Source: Phymatolithon calcareum
Lineage: Eukaryota; Rhodophyta; Florideophyceae; Hapalidiales
Length of the DNA stretch: 64,000 bases
Direction of reading: 5' to 3'
Assembly (NCBI GenBank): GCA_977006965.1
Contig: OZ345357.1
Location: 1,612,001-1,676,000 of the forward strand
Shown: positions 11,323 through 21,456 of the stretch, piece after piece
Position numbering within the stretch: position 1 is the stretch's first letter
Layout of the letters: each line of letters begins with the position of its first letter
Position numbers and translations under genes: made by a program
The notes under the pieces: generated by a model
What the model saw: the letters and a program-made list of their open reading frames with translations, nothing else
The model's database searches: none
Told to the model about the DNA's origin: nothing

Positions 11323-11765
11323 TGTTGTTGGAGGTTATGGGGAAGGTTGGTTGAGGTTGAGAAGTTGGATGGTTGCGAGTTGTTGCTTGGATTTTACTCG
11401 AACCGGGTCTCGGAACATGGCTATATAGAGCTCAAAATCAGATCTCAAGTGGCTCCCACATGCTAGATCTAATTATGGGCCCTTAGTTGACGACGGAGGC
11501 CCATTAACCCTAAACAAATCTATCATAATACTATCATATTGTATGACACGTGTAATATACCAAAATGCATTATTTTTGATACTGAGTCAGGGAGTATGAT
11601 TATCATACTCCAATCATGTTCTGACACGTGTCTTAGCCAAACTTAGTATCTCATCATTTCGAAACATCTGTGCAAAATCGATGACACGTGTACACGTGTA
11701 CCGAGATCACACATTCATAATGAAGTGCTCTGCGACTTTAGTAGTAAGCAGATACACTTCCAACA
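11323..11765 (-). repeat. 5' LTR of B
   Basis: It is 443 bp and appears identical to 6233-6675. Read in element direction from 11765 downward, four CACGTG boxes are followed by a TATA sequence, as in a U3 promoter. The target duplication GATAT follows at 11766-11770. Confidence 0.95.
11422..11698 (-). promoter_or_regulatory. LTR promoter: TATA box and four CACGTG boxes
   Basis: TATATA lies at 11422-11427. Palindromic CACGTG cores lie at 11547-11552, 11625-11630, 11685-11690 and 11693-11698, each within ACACGTGT. In element direction the boxes are 120-275 bp upstream of TATA, a natural enhancer position. CACGTG is the core bound by bZIP (G-box) and bHLH (E-box) factors in other eukaryotes. 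The A, C and solo LTRs carry the same boxes at similar spacing. Function is inferred. Confidence 0.55.
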
Positions 11766-12469
11766 GATATCACAGAGTCTCTTGGAGACGAAGTTCCGTA
11801 TCGTCCAGCTATCGGAAGCCTGATGTACTTGATGGTCGGGACTCGTCCTGACATTTCGGACTCGGTCGGAAAGCTTTCTTCGTTTTGCGAGAAACCCTTA
11901 AAGCGTCACTGGATGGGTGTTAAGCGCGTTCTTCGGTACATTGCAGGTAGTCGAGACTATGGGATTCTGTTCGGTGCAAGTGGGAGCTTGGTGCCAATCG
12001 AGTACACAGACGCGGATTGGGCAGGTTGTCGTGAGACAAGGCGATCAACAAGTGGCTATGTGTTCCTTCTTGCAGGGGGAGCCATAAGCTGGCGTTCGAA
12101 GAAACAAACTATCGTCGCCACGTCAACATGTGAAGCGGAGTACATCGCTTCCTGTGCCGCCGCCAAGGAAGCTGTTTGGCTGTCAAGACTTATCGCAGAT
12201 ATCCAAGGTCTCCAGAAGTCCACTCTCATGACTTTGTATACCGATAGTCAGAGTGCAATCGCAACCGGGAGGAACGCTGCCATCACTCAACGCAACAAGC
12301 ATATTGCCATCCAATATCACTACGTTCGTGATGTTGTTGCAACAGGAAAGATCTCGATTAGGTACTGCAATACTGAGTCCATGGTTGCTGATGCACTAAC
12401 AAAGCCACTCGATCGAATCAAGACAGCCAAGTTCGCTCAAGAGATGGGCATATGCAGCAAATGGCGTAG
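11766..12469 (+). pseudogene. Copia pol of A, 3' part: end of RT and RNase H
   Basis: This continues the A frame interrupted at 6232 (ITESLGDEVPYRPAIGSLMYL). It includes the RNase H motifs [24 protein letters not shown] and ALTKPLDR. Near 12446 one base is missing compared with C (28940), so the normal TAG at 12467-12469 falls out of frame. Confidence 0.9.
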
Positions 12470-12478
12470 TGTTCCTCG

Positions 12479-12934
12479 ATCAAGGGGGAGTGTTGGAAGT
12501 GTGATTGCTTGGAGCTCTACTCGCAAACAAAATTCAATATCAAGGTATGATCTCGGTCCACGTGTACACGTGTCAAGTCGAAAGTCAAAGTGTCTCAGAA
12601 TCTTGAATGAAGAAAATTGGCAGTGACTCGCGTCAAAGTATGATAAGAGTATGATAATCATACCCCCCTCACTCAGTAGATGATTCTTCATTTTTATATT
12701 ACACGTGTCCTATGATATTATGAAAAATTTGTTTAGGGTTAGAGTTTCTCCGTCGGCCATTGGAGTTTTTGGATCAAGTTGATTGAGTTCTCAGGTCTAT
12801 TATAGTCTTGACATGAGATCCGCCAAGTGAATAAACCAAGGAACACATTCTCACCTATCTCAGCTTCTACTCAACCATTTTCTTTCAACCAAACTTTTTC
12901 TCTCTCCCCATCACTTGTCTAACGTTCTTCAACA
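12479..12934 (+). repeat. Polypurine tract and 3' LTR of A
   Basis: ATCAAGGGGGAG (12479-12490) is the plus-strand primer tract. The LTR follows from TGTTGGAAGTGTG at 12491 to TTCTTCAACA at 12934, 444 bp, with CACGTG boxes and a TATA-like stretch. The next bases (12935 on) belong to an interrupted gene, so this is the outer edge of the insertion. Its target duplication cannot be confirmed because the left end of A is rearranged. Confidence 0.88.
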
Positions 12935-14457
12935 GTCCGTAAATTTGGGACTTGGACATAGTGTAGAGCGACTTGGAATTGAAATCGATAAGCCGATTCT
13001 GGGAAGGCAGTTTTGCTTCGGCTAAAAACCGCAACAAGGTTCGCTCACAACTGGCAAAGTACTGCCGATTGGGGAGAAGTTTTAGAACAAGCGAGATGCA
13101 ATCTCGGCTATGACCGCTCAGCAAGTGTTCAGGAGCAGCAAAGGATCCTTTGTAGGGATTAAAATCAGTTGGAACGACTGGAACTCCATTCTGAACGCCG
13201 GAAACGAGGCCCTTCCGTTCTTGAAGTTCTTTTCGGAATGAATGTAGGGGCAGATTATCAGTGCATGGATTGCTCTGTACACCCAAGATACGACAGGCCT
13301 CCTTGAAGCTGCCATCCGTTTCCCGACTTGACTCGTGTACAGTCCAAGAATGGGCAAAAACTCCCTCCAAAGAGCCATCCGTCCCATCCATACCGAAACA
13401 CCTTTTGACAGACTCTTCCAGATCACCCGTTCCCTGAATCGTCAAACTGACAATGTCACCAACCTCAGCGTAAGAATTCTCTTCTGCACACGCACTGTCA
13501 ATGTTCATCGATCTCTGGGGGCCATAAAACCAATTTCGGGCGGCAACCACAGGAACTGTATCTATGCATTCCCCAGATGATGCGGAGGGACATTCTTTTC
13601 TCGTATTTGCTTCGCCGAAAATACTTGTCCAGCACATTGCGGACCATATATCCGGTACTGCTATATCAGCTCGAGCATACTCGCTCGGAAGGATTGTGCG
13701 GACCGTAATCTCGGCTTCGGAGGCGCCAGACCTTGAGTTGCTTCGAACTCCAGCTTTCGATTCGTTCTCTATCTCAGTGTGCTCAACTGCACGAGGGGCC
13801 AGTACATTGAGAACGACGGGTTTGTACTTCTTAAGAAGTGTAGAATAGTGTGGAAGTACACTTAAATTTCGAAGGAGGGTCTCAGTGCCAAAGTCACTTG
13901 GAGAGTCATCAATATTCCACGATGTTGCACGCATTTCTGCCAATCCTGATGCCAGATTACGAATAGACTGATATTGCTCTTTCGAGAGCCTGCGACTTCC
14001 ATTTGTCAATAACTAAGACCAGAGAACACGCCAGTTGTCCAAAAGTAGTCCAGTTTGCCATTCCTGACCGTCAATCTACTCGTCCTCTTCAGCAAATTCG
14101 GCCGCTGATGAATTATTGTCTTCTCCATTTGAATTGTCGCTTGGATCTACTTCTTGCTCAAATTGTTCTTCGAATGCGAGTAGAGGATCGAATTCCAATT
14201 CGGAATCTGCATGTTCGATATCAAGCATTCTGCTTCCAATCACATCGCGAACTCCTTCCGGGTCGATGATTTCGTCAAGGATTGTCCCTTTGTATTTGAA
14301 GAACCGCATGTATCCCTCTCGTATACAGCGGACTCTCTCGTAGCGTGTGCTTCAACTTCTTCTTCGGCACTAGCTGCAGCGATGATTCCCCCGATTTCGG
14401 TATTGCACTCAGCATGCGTCGCATTATTCGTCAATGCACTAAATTCCACGGTGCCTC
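12935..14457 (-). pseudogene. Unrecognised gene fragment, possibly Tnp2/CACTA-like transposase
   Basis: The main minus-strand frame runs from 14009 to the LTR of A at 12934 (about 358 codons). The apparent C-terminus LLKNVRQVMG is read from the LTR, so the gene is truncated there. Upstream frames at 14309-14076 (acidic, rich in E, D, S) and before 14457 are out of frame with it and are cut by D at 14457. A stretch near the end, PTDFNPYKGSFAAPEHLLSG, resembles the pattern around the catalytic core of some fungal and plant Tnp2-type transposases. I offer this only as a weak similarity; it could equally be a lost host gene. It is flanked by Copia insertions on both sides. Confidence 0.4.
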
Positions 14458-14548
14458 TGTTGGATGGAGGTTTTGAGGTTGATGGTTGAGATGGTTGAGG
14501 TGGTTGAGGTGGTTGAGATGGTTGAGATGGTTGAGATGGTTGGGTTGG
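14458..14548 (-). repeat. 3' LTR of D, first segment with minisatellite
   Basis: It begins TGTTGGATGGAGG and continues with about seven copies of the 9-base unit GGTTGAGRT. The same minisatellite with a different copy number is found in the 5' LTR at 21470-21545. The segment is interrupted at 14549 by G and resumes at 16332. Confidence 0.88.
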
Positions 14549-15172
14549 TGTTGAAAGTGGTACCTTGGACCAAAATTTCAAAACGTTTGTTCTCAATTAG
14601 CGATCTTCGGGAGCTTCGAAAAATGCGCCGTGAACAAGCTTTTAAGGACACGTGGCGAAATTGGGCTATTTATAGCTCTCAGTAGACACATATAGTGCAC
14701 GCTTAGTGCACAGTGTCTTAAGCAAGGACCGCTGCAATACGTTTCATATGTACACGCGTACACGTGTAACATACATTGGCATATAGCCATTATGATAGAT
14801 ATAGTAGCATATTGTTTGAACACGTGTAAGTATTTTGCACGTGATTGAGGATTCCTGTATTGTCAAGATATGATTGTTTGTTTACATTGAATTTCATCGG
14901 TGTAACCACTAGGGCTGACACCAGTTAGCTATTCTTAGTCACTATGGTTTACACCAGTTAGGAGTATTGCGCAAGTGTCATGTGCATTGTTGGACGTATA
15001 TTGGGGTACGTGGCCATTAAGTTAAGTGTCAGACAGCCGTTAGGAATGCTGCGTGTCAGGCTCGGTCTATACCGCACATGCCCGTGCCCGTGCCTGCCCG
15101 ATGTAATTACAGTAGAACTGGGCAATTCCCACCTAGTCTATACCGGATTATGTATGCCCTGTGCCAGAAATT

Positions 15173-15612
15173 CTATTTTAGATGACTGCATCCATGCATG
15201 GCTGGGCTCACCCACCGTCTTGCTCGTACTGCACTATTCTCCAATTTGTGGAAACTAATGATCGCGCTGACCGTTGCACAGAAAGCGATAAATACCACCC
15301 AGGTAACCCAGCACAACGGGCAAATCGGAGGAGCACGAGAACTGTTCAAGTCCATGACCGTACTGGGGCTCGCAATGCGACTGCAGTCCCCGGCCGCTCC
15401 TGTAGTAGTCTAAAAGCTCTTTTGAACTCGGAGTCACTCAAAAAACCGATAACGCGTTCGAAACACTGCCGATCACGCCCACGCGATGCTGAGCGAAATC
15501 GCCTCTCAAGCTTGGCGCCAAACGATATGTCAACAAGCGATAGCAAGACAGTGACGATGCTGCCCACAATAGCTACAGTATTTTGCGCATCCATCGTCGA
15601 CACTAATGACAA
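15173..15612 (-). pseudogene. Possible small membrane protein in G, frameshifted
   Basis: The frame from the ATG at 15612 to 15346 (88 codons) contains a hydrophobic stretch TVAIVGSIVTVLLSLVDISF typical of a membrane helix. Near 15350 a one-base shift would lead into a second frame (15355-15173) with another hydrophobic stretch, WVTWVVFIAFCATVSAII, then a stop. Together this suggests a decayed two-helix membrane protein of about 150 residues. I do not recognise the family. It lies within the fold-back arms and may be captured sequence; chance hydrophobic reading cannot be excluded. Confidence 0.3.
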
Positions 15613-15698
15613 CAGCGAACAGCAAAATCAGTACGAAGGGGTCATGGAGGGGTAAACAAGCATTGTCTTCGCGACAAATCAAAATTTCGTGCCAAATA

Positions 15699-15791
15699 GG
15701 AAGCAAAACGGGCAGAACAGGACAGTTAACTTCTTTCCCGAGGGAAAGAAGTTAACTGTCCTGTTCTGCCCGTTCTGCCCGTTTTGCTTCC
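15699..15791. repeat. Long near-perfect palindrome
   Basis: Arms 15710-15739 and 15742-15771 are perfect reverse complements of 30 bases separated by GA. The pairing continues outward with 15699-15709 against 15781-15791 after a 9-base extra unit (GTTCTGCCC duplicated) on the right. The sequence can form a 41-bp hairpin or cruciform. It may be the centre of an inverted duplication or a small hairpin RNA source. Confidence 0.9.
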
Positions 15792-15889
15792 GAATGAGAA
15801 ATTACAGTACCGTTCTACCAATAATATACCCTAAAATTCGGGCACGGGCATGGGCACAAGCGGTATAGACCGAGCCTCATACTTTACAC

Positions 15890-16150
15890 GATCGGCCAAT
15901 GACATGAAGCCATCAGTGCATCACACTGACACGCCAACGTCGGTAATGCTGGGTGTCAGGCATTCCAATATTAGTAGCCAATAACATAAGGCCATGAGGC
16001 ACCATAAGTGCTTGGCATGCACGGTACTGCATCGATAATGCTGTGTGTCAGGCATCTTAATATTAGAAGCCAATGAGACAAGGCCATAAGGCAGACGAAG
16101 TGCATGACATGCACAGTTCTGCATCCAAGGTACCTGACACTCGCATGTGC
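15890..16150. repeat. 92-bp tandem repeat, about 2.6 copies
   Basis: The marker GTGTCAGGCAT recurs at 15953 and 16045, 92 bases apart, with the flanking blocks ATATTAGWAGCCAATRA and AAGGCCATRAGGC also repeated. A third partial unit ends near 16140 (CCTGACAC). Copies differ by scattered substitutions. Confidence 0.75.
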
Positions 16151-16331
16151 TGACTTGTGCATGGTACAAACTCCTAACTTAGGGTCTTTCTAGAGTAACG
16201 TGGTGATGACAATATAATCCCACGAACATCGCCGACCACCGGAATAAACCGAGCAACTCACCATCAACCTTCACATCCATCCAAACCAAACAATCCAAAT
16301 CCTACCAACACCATATACTTCCAACAGTTGG

Positions 16332-16677
16332 TTGTGAGATGTTCCTTGGTTTATTGAGTCGGGGCGTCAGATCCGGGTCTTATATAGGACTCAGACTGTG
16401 GTATGATAAGACTTCTGATGCTCATTGCACTACGAACTGTGATTGAATCAATCAACTAAAATATTGAAATGTCGACTGTGATTGATTCAATCAAGAAAAT
16501 GATTGAATTACTGACAATGACGAGATCAATGAAGAAATTGATTGAACTGCGACATTGTCAGTAAAGATGAAAAGACATGGATTGATTCTATCACAACATA
16601 TGAGAAATGGTTAGAGACTTATGACAAAAGGATAATGTGTACTGCGACAAGAGCTCCAAGCAGTCATATTTCCAACA
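16332..16677 (-). repeat. 3' LTR of D, second segment
   Basis: It continues the LTR after G and ends TTTCCAACA, followed by the polypurine tract CTCCCCCTCGATC (plus strand). The block TGATTGAATCAATCAAC and variants occur several times and are self-complementary. Confidence 0.9.
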
Positions 16678-16698
16678 CTCCCCCTCGATCGAAGAATC

Positions 16699-18123
16699 TT
16701 ACGAACGTGCAGGATGCAACCCCATCTTTTTCGCGAACTCGGATACTTTGATTCGGCTTAGTGGTTTCGTAAGTGCATCAGCGACCATGAACTGCGTCGG
16801 ACAGTACTTGAATTCCACTTTCCCGGTTGCCACAGTTTCGCGAACATAGTGATATTGAATATCAATATGTTTGTTTCGTTGGGTAATTGCCTCGTTTTGA
16901 GTGGATGATATAGTGCCTTGGTTGTCCGAGAAGATGAGCATGCGAGATGGCTTGTTGAAACCAAGTATGTCGGAAGCCAATCGCGAAAGCCAGACTGCTT
17001 CTTTCGCGGCGGCACATGCAGCAATGTATTCAGCCTCACATGACGATGTCGCGACAATGGTTTGCGTCTTGGATCGCCAGCTAATTGCTCCCCCTGCAAG
17101 AATGAAGACGTATCCACTTGTCGACTTGCGAGTTTCTTGACAGCCTTCCCAGTCGGAGTCGCTATACCCCACTGGAGTCAAACTTCTGTCTTTGCCGAAT
17201 ACAATCCCATGATCACTAGTTCCGGCAATGTACCGTAAAACACGCTTAACAGCCATCCAATGGACTTGCAGTGGATTCTCGCAAAAGGAGGAGAGTTTTC
17301 CGACAGCATCCGATATATCCGGCCGACTTCCAACCATCAGATACATGACGCTTCCAATTGCAGGTCGATGCGGAACCTCAGATGAAACGGAATCTGTGAT
17401 GTCGAGTTCATGCACGGTACTGGTTTCCTTGTAAGGCTCCATCGGCGTTGGTACCGGTTTAGAATTTTCCATGTTAAACCGCTTCAAAACGGTTTCCGCA
17501 TACGACTTCTGCGATAGTTGTAATGTTCGGAGATCACGATCCGGACAGATCCCCAATCCGAGGAATACACTTGCGTTTCCAAGATACTTCATCTCGAATC
17601 GCCGGTTAAGCTCCCTCTTCTTCCAAGCAATGGCAACATTATCGTTGCCAGCAATGAGCAAGTCATCGACGTACAATGCAATTATCATAATGCTCTTGGA
17701 TGTGTGCCGAACATAAAGACACGGGTCATTCGGACTGCTTGTAAATCCAAGTTCATTGATTAAGAAATCATCAATCTTAGAATGCCATTGTCGGGGAGCT
17801 TGCTTTATCCCGTAGAGTGCCTTCAACAGCTTACAGACGAGGTCAGGACGCTTTGGATCGCGAAATCCAGCGGGAACCTCCATGTAGATATCCTCATCCA
17901 AGTCTCCATGTAAGAATGCAGTGACGACATCCATTTGGACAAGTTCGAGATCATGAACTGCCACCGTGGCGAGAAGAATCCGAATTGATGTGAACTTCAC
18001 AACTGGGGCATATATTTCGCCGTAATCGACTCCGTGCACCTGTCGGAACCCTTTCGCGACAATGCGAGCTTTCGGGCCAGTGTCTTTGACTTTGAACACG
18101 TATTTGCATGGGAAAACGTTCAT
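16699..18123 (-). pseudogene. Copia RT and RNase H of D
   Basis: This 474-codon frame starts at MNVFPCKYVFKVKD, the beginning of the RT. It contains FLHGDLDEDIYMEVP, the YVDD catalytic site, and RNase H motifs ([31 protein letters not shown]). It ends in LHPARS. Upstream it is separated from the integrase frame by a deletion of roughly 160 bp compared with B: the segment between FWNxxxHTA and VPRxSxMNV is missing, and the frame shifts at about 18150. The enzyme part itself has no internal stop. Confidence 0.9.
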
Positions 18124-18851
18124 ACCGGATTCGCGAGGTACAAATGCGCTGTATGCGGACCAGTATTCCAGAAATCGCTTGGTGGCTTTGAGACACGGGT
18201 GGATCGACGAAGTATGGGTTTCGCGAAGAACTCAGGAGGTGCGTCAGCATTAGAAGTTGAGATAGATTCTTCTCTACAGCCATTGTCCTGACCATCACCG
18301 TTGTCCATTGGTTCGTCCACGGTACCCTCCACTGCAACGTCCTCGGCTTTCACGGCAACCTCACGGATGTTGGCATAGTTGGGTTTCTTCTCGACCTTGA
18401 TGATCGCTGGAGGTATTTCAGTAGCTTCCTCCGTTTCAAATGCATCGTGAAAGCTTTGGTCAAACCCTGCATTTGGAAAACTGATTGGTATATCCGTTTT
18501 AGGATTCTCCGTTTCGCATGCCGATTCGTCAAATATAACATCCCGAGATACGATCACCTTGCATGCATTCGGATCCCATAACTTGTATCCCTTAGATGCA
18601 AACGAATATCCCATCATGATCGCTTCACGAGTACGGCAGTCGAGTTTCTTGACCTTCTTTTTCGGAATCACGTACCAACACTTAGCGCCAAATACGCGTA
18701 AGTGTTCCAAGTTTGGTGCGGCTCCCATCCATATGTGATGGGGGGTCGTGTTCGAAGGAAGTACTCGCGACGTAACTCGATTTCGGACATACACAGCAGT
18801 TGACAGTGCTTCAGCCCAGAACTTCTTCTCGATGCCTTTGTGATGAAGCAT
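18124..18851 (-). pseudogene. Copia integrase C-terminal part and linker of D
   Basis: The frame reads on from the integrase core (MLHHKGIEKKFWAEALSTAVYVRNRV, then KCWYVIPKKKVKKLD) into an acidic linker and ends at a stop at 18120 because of the deletion before the RT. It is in frame with the upstream gag-protease-integrase ORF and is separated from it only by the TAG at 18854-18852, where relatives have Ser (LVRSMLHH). Confidence 0.88.
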
Positions 18852-20708
18852 CTAGCGCACTAAGTTGAGTAAAGTGCGGTTCATGCGCTCAGCAACCCCA
18901 TTCTGTTGAGGAGTGTAAGCAACGGTGAGTTGATGGTGAATAATGTGCACTGACAGATATGACTTGAACCCATTTGACAGGTATTCTCCTCCGTTATCTG
19001 TCCGAATAGCTTTGAGCTTAGGTGCAGGTGAGAACTTATGTACGTTGAGGTGTTTCAGCTTTCTTCCGGTGTGCGTTTCAGCGTATTTGTGAAATTTCTG
19101 AAAGCACTCGAAGCTCTCGGACTTCTTTCTCATGGTGAAAACTGTGGTCCATTTGGAGTGATCATCGATAAACGTGATGAAATACTGAGAGCCACCTAGT
19201 GATGGGATGTCAATTGGACCGAGAACGTCGGAATGCACGACATCGAGAAGTGCGTCCGACCGAGAACCACTAGACTTCGGGATAAGAGCACGATGTGCTT
19301 TCCCAGCAATGCAAACTTTGCATACATTGTCCGACGAAGACCCTGGATCGATATTCAATCCTTTCACAACCCCATGGCCTGCCATGCCGGAGATTCCAGT
19401 AGGAATGACATGCGCGAGACGCTCATGCCATAGCTGTAGGCTGACGAGGGATGTTTCCTTGGACATGGGTTTGTTCTCCGGACGATCTAGAATGTATAGA
19501 TCTTCGCGGAGATTACCTTGTGTGATAATATCATCATGTGCTTTGATATAGCACCGTTTGCTTTTGAATAAGATCCCATACCGATACACGTCCAGTTTAG
19601 AAACGGAAAGGAGCGAATAACCAAAGTCCGGAATATGAAGGACGTTTTGGAGCATACACTGGGACTGTTCCCCGTTGATGCTGAGTGTCACGATAGCATC
19701 GCCCTTTCCTGCAATGGTTGCAGTTGCTCTAGTTCCCATTTCGACTGTCGACCTCATTTCCGTGTATGAGACAAAGATTGAACGATCGAAAGTCATGTGG
19801 GATGTGCTTCCGGAGTCGATAATCCATGACGTGCACATTTCGGGAATGTTTGAGTTTCGAACCTTTGCCATTAAGCAAACGTAATCAGAATCAGACATGA
19901 CACGAATAGATTCTGTTTCACCAGCAATTATGGCAGTCGGTTTGTCCTTCTTTCCTTTTCGACCCGGAGGTTTGTATCCCGGTGGTGCAAGGTGTGGAAA
20001 CTTGACCCAACACCTGAGAGAAGGATGTCCAGCTCGATTGCAATGATCGCAATGGTCGTAGGCGTATGAACCATTTTGAGTTGCACTTACAAGAGCCGTG
20101 GACTCAGACTTCTCCGTCGAGGCTTCGAGGCGCATAGTCATACGTTGCTCCTCTTGTAGAAGTCGGCTCTTCACAAACTCGAGAGAGAATGTCTCGTCCT
20201 CGTTCCCAAGTGCGTCTAAGGCACTGATGAGACTGTCATAACGATCTGGTAGACCATTCAGGACAGCCATTGCCATTTCCTTGTCGTCGATGACAACACC
20301 CATTGATTTGAGTGTGGATGCGAGCTGACGAATTCGGTTGGTGTATGGCAGTATCTTTTCGCCCTCGAGCATTGTGGCGGTATAGAACTTGCGACGAGCG
20401 GCGAGTTTATTAAGAAGCGTATGGCGTTCGAATATGTTGAGAATCGCATGCCACATTTCTTTCGCCGTTTCGACACCTCGGACATGTTCGAGATGGGCAT
20501 CGTCAAGGGATAGACCAATAATCCCTTTAGCCCTATTGTCATGTCGACGCCAGACTTTGAACTCGTCTGTGTCCCTTGCCGGAGGGCTTACCTCGATGTA
20601 CTCATCGAGCTCGCGGAATGATAGTACTAGCTGAATTTTCTGTTTGCAAGCGTGGAAATTGGTCTCGGTGAGTTTTTCGACCTTCAGCGTTCCTTGCGAG
20701 TTGTCCAT
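18852..20708 (-). pseudogene. Copia gag, protease and integrase core of D
   Basis: The frame starts at the ATG at 20708-20706 (MDNSQGTLKVEKL); an open stretch extends further upstream but the gag start is shared with the other elements. In order: UBN2 capsid region, zinc knuckle CDHCNRAGHPSLRC near residue 235, protease WIIDSGSTSHMTFD, GAG-pre-integrase zinc region (HERLAHVIP, CKVCIAGKAHR), and integrase core (HSDVLGP, RTDNGGEY, QQNGVAERMNR). It ends at an in-frame TAG. This is the longest intact gag-pro-int frame of this Copia type in the window. Confidence 0.92.
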
Positions 20709-21456
20709 ATTTTGGACTGGGGGTTCTTGAAATCTTGTCGAAGATCTGTTCGGGGAGTCCACTGCGAGTTAACAGAAGTTAACTATCAAGGAAATCTATC
20801 CCTTATAGGAAATTCGCTTCGAGTCAGTGTGACCCGGAGCTTGATCTGGGGATGGCTCTAGGCCGTATACGTCTTGAAGATAGGGCTGGCTCTAGGCCGT
20901 TTACCTCTTGTGGCGTTTTGGTACACCTGAACCTGCAGCCGACAACACGCACTGCAAGAGGTATCCGTCAATTCCAATGTCCTAAATTCCAAAGTTGATG
21001 TTGGCACACCCCACCGAGCAAGTACTTCGTGAGGCTATAATTGCGACCTTTTCCTTGAAGATGAGTATACGGGGCCTACTGACCACGCGCTGTGCGTGGC
21101 AGACTGTCTTTGAAATCGGTAAACCGTACTCCAACAAGTCTTTCAGATTCCCTTCCAATCACACAACAGAATTCTGCAGAGCCGAGATGCGTCCAGGTGG
21201 ATACTCGGAAGACTACTTGATTTCTCAAGCGCATATCCCTTTCACCACGTAGCAGAGCACGGATGTTGCCAGACTGGTTCGTAGATTATACTCTGTGCAG
21301 AGGCGTTTTGGGGTGGCCGATGGATGGCGCAGATACCACAGGGTTTTAAACCTTTTGATGATGAAAATTGGTTGAGAATGAATTACCGAGAGGGAAGGAG
21401 GACCCCTCGGTAAGGTGATAGCGCTGGTTAATTAGGCGTTATCTGGGCCCATAACC
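20709..21456 (-). other. D leader and primer-binding site
   Basis: The untranslated leader runs between gag and the 5' LTR. The site CTGGGCCCATAACC lies at 21443-21456 on the plus strand, next to the LTR. The leader contains one copy of the TTTTGGTACACCTGAACCTG block shared with the other Copia leaders (near 20910). The equivalent leader of E is at 31921-32653. Confidence 0.7.

Larger units (their letters stand above)
6233..11765 (-). mobile_element. Copia element B, complete, recent insertion
   Basis: The element is 5,533 bp. Both LTRs are 443 bp (6233-6675 and 11323-11765), and I see no difference between them. It is flanked by the 5-bp duplication GATAT at 6228-6232 and 11766-11770, and removing it rejoins the pol frame of A. 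The primer-binding site is at 11309-11322 and the polypurine tract at 6676-6688 (CTCCCCCTTGATC on the plus strand). The gag-pol frame is on the minus strand with three small lesions. Identical LTRs indicate a young insertion. Confidence 0.95.
2035..12934 (+). mobile_element. Copia element A, split by element B
   Basis: This is a Copia-order element on the plus strand: leader (2035-2522), gag, protease, integrase, reverse transcriptase, then after the 5.5-kb insertion of B the RNase H end, a polypurine tract and the 3' LTR (12491-12934). Its own 5' LTR and primer-binding site are missing; compare C, where they are present at 25182-25326. The coding part has several frameshifts and stops, plus an internal duplication scarred by an LTR fragment near 4960-5012. 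A cannot code for its own movement. Confidence 0.88.
15058..15877. repeat. Fold-back arms inside G
   Basis: AGGCTCGGTCTATACCGC at 15058-15075 is exactly the reverse complement of 15860-15877. The next 19 bases inward (CCCGTGCCCGTGCC type) pair imperfectly with 15841-15858. The arms enclose about 740 bp that include the palindrome at 15699 and a minus-strand ORF. This may be a separate fold-back insertion inside G; I see no clear target duplication. Confidence 0.6.
14549..16326. mobile_element. Element G: TG...CA insertion of 1,778 bp in the D LTR
   Basis: It begins TGTTGAAAGTGG, ends CTTCCAACA and is flanked by GTTGG at 14544-14548 and 16327-16331. Removing it with one duplication restores a 437-bp LTR. 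TG/CA ends and a 5-bp duplication are those of an LTR retroelement, but no gag or pol is present, so it is a long solo LTR or a non-autonomous element. The first 250 bp carry CACGTG-type boxes and match a fragment at 44944-45070. The middle holds fold-back arms, a palindrome and a 92-bp tandem array, described separately. Confidence 0.8.

Noticed and set aside
14439-14651. Proline/serine-rich peptide (QPSQPSQPPQ) as a gene product
   Set aside because: It is the translation of the LTR minisatellite of D joined to the left end of G, so it is not a gene.
16441-16600. Short interspersed repeats (TGATTGAATCAATCA) considered as a CRISPR-like array
   Set aside because: They are spaced irregularly, are self-complementary, lie within an LTR and occur in a eukaryotic context.
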